The notes under the pieces: model-generated
Seen by the model: only the letters and a program-made list of their open reading frames with translations
Told to the model about the DNA's origin: nothing
Database searches by the model: none
In this document: positions 5,248 through 5,723 of the stretch, piece by piece
Numbering within the stretch: the stretch's first letter is position 1
Layout: each line of letters begins with the position of its first letter
Source: Trueperaceae bacterium
GTDB lineage: Bacteria; Deinococcota; Deinococci; Deinococcales; Trueperaceae
Assembly: GCA_029210865.1 (NCBI GenBank)
Contig: JARGGE010000204.1
Coordinates: 1 to 5,723 of the forward strand
DNA: 5,723 nucleotides
Direction of reading: 5' to 3'
Program-made: the position numbers and the translations under genes

Positions 5248-5723
5248 ACGGCCACGAGGACTGCGCGGTCCTCATCCCCGCCTACGACGAGGCGGCCACC
5301 GTGGCCACGGTCGTGCGCGTCGCGCTCGAGGCGGCCGTCGGCCCGGTCCTCGTGATCGACGACGGGTCGGCGGACGGCACGGCCCCGGCGGCGCGCGCCG
5401 CCGGGGCCGAGGTGTTGCGGCTCGAGGCCAACGCCGGCAAGGGGGGCGCCCTGGCGGCGGGGGCCGCGGCGCGCACGGAGGCGGTGGTCGTGCTCCTCGA
5501 CGCCGACCTCACGGGCCTGCGTCCCGAGCACGTCCGCGCGCTCGCAGAACCGGTCCGCGCCGGCGAGGTCGACATGACGCGCGGGGTCTTCGCCGGCGGA
5601 CGCTGGGTGACGACCGTCGCGCAGCAGGTGGTGCCGGTCCTGAACGGGCAGCGCGGCCTCCGCCGCACGTTGCTCCTCGAGGTCGAGGGGCTCGAGAGCA
5701 GCCGCTACGGCGTCGAGGTCGCG
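5244..5723 (+). CDS. Family 2 glycosyltransferase, 3' end outside the window
   Basis: The first 160 codons are open to the right edge. The GT-A fold signatures are clear: VLIPAYDEAATV (9-20), VLVIDDGSADGT (35-46) for the nucleotide-sugar pocket, NAGKGGALAAG (63-73), and LLDADLTGL (84-92), where the acidic metal-binding motif is expected. LNGQRGLRR (133-141) and SRYGVEVA (153-160) resemble the acceptor-side region of polyprenyl-phosphate and glucosyl-phosphoglycerate transferases (usually SGQRA and GYGIEVA). No membrane segment is visible so far. The likely job is transfer of a sugar from a nucleotide donor to a lipid carrier or small phosphate acceptor; donor and acceptor cannot be told from this part. 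The ATG overlaps the rseP TGA (ATGA), with only weak ribosome-site character, implying translational coupling. Confidence 0.88.
   Translation, partial: MNGHEDCAVLIPAYDEAATVATVVRVALEAAVGPVLVIDDGSADGTAPAARAAGAEVLRLEANAGKGGALAAGAAARTEAVVVLLDADLTGLRPEHVRALAEPVRAGEVDMTRGVFAGGRWVTTVAQQVVPVLNGQRGLRRTLLLEVEGLESSRYGVEVA

Noticed and set aside
1..5723. tRNA, rRNA, CRISPR repeats, insertion sequences, attachment sites
   Set aside because: I found no cloverleaf-like segments, no regularly spaced repeats, no transposase motifs and no terminal inverted repeats with target duplications.

Overview
The window is very GC-rich bacterial DNA with tightly packed genes: three on the minus strand (1-1603) and four on the plus strand (1787-5723), diverging from one 183-bp gap. 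Third codon positions are nearly all G or C. The style of the AcuB-like CBS-ACT protein, the RseP-type protease and the final glycosyltransferase, and the dxr-rseP proximity, suggest a Deinococcota member (Trueperaceae-like). A high-GC actinobacterium is the main alternative. This assignment rests on remembered family resemblance, not on a search.

Minus strand, in transcription order: an AcuB-type CBS-CBS-ACT regulator (1603-974), a YlmH-like S4 RNA-binding protein (945-256), and the start of a formate/nitrite transporter (FNT) family gene that runs off the left edge (211-1). The first two are close enough to be cotranscribed. The FNT follows after 44 nt that hold a nested hairpin. As read, the FNT jumps in frame from its first membrane segment to a motif that normally lies in the fifth, so it may carry a large internal deletion.

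Plus strand: dxr (1787-2983), the second enzyme of the MEP isoprenoid pathway; a polytopic site-2 protease with a C-terminal CBS pair (2980-4104, start overlapping the dxr stop); an RseP/Rip1-type site-2 protease with one PDZ domain (4159-5247); and a GT2 glycosyltransferase (5244 to beyond the right edge, start overlapping the rseP stop). The overlaps suggest translational coupling. Together the genes link isoprenoid precursor supply, envelope-stress or regulated intramembrane proteolysis, and probably lipid or envelope glycosylation.

Regulatory signals are sparse. The best is a 20-bp element found twice, at 1770-1789 and 4116-4135, each ending in an ATG with a -10-like hexamer six bases before it, as expected for leaderless transcripts. 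The first copy marks the dxr start. The second marks not rseP itself but a 10-codon reading frame that overlaps the rseP start codon. I see no RNA genes, mobile elements, CRISPR arrays or convincing intrinsic terminators. No undescribed defence or mobile system is evident. The points most worth following are the aberrant FNT gene, the duplicated start-site element with its mini-ORF, and the pairing of two different site-2 proteases behind dxr.
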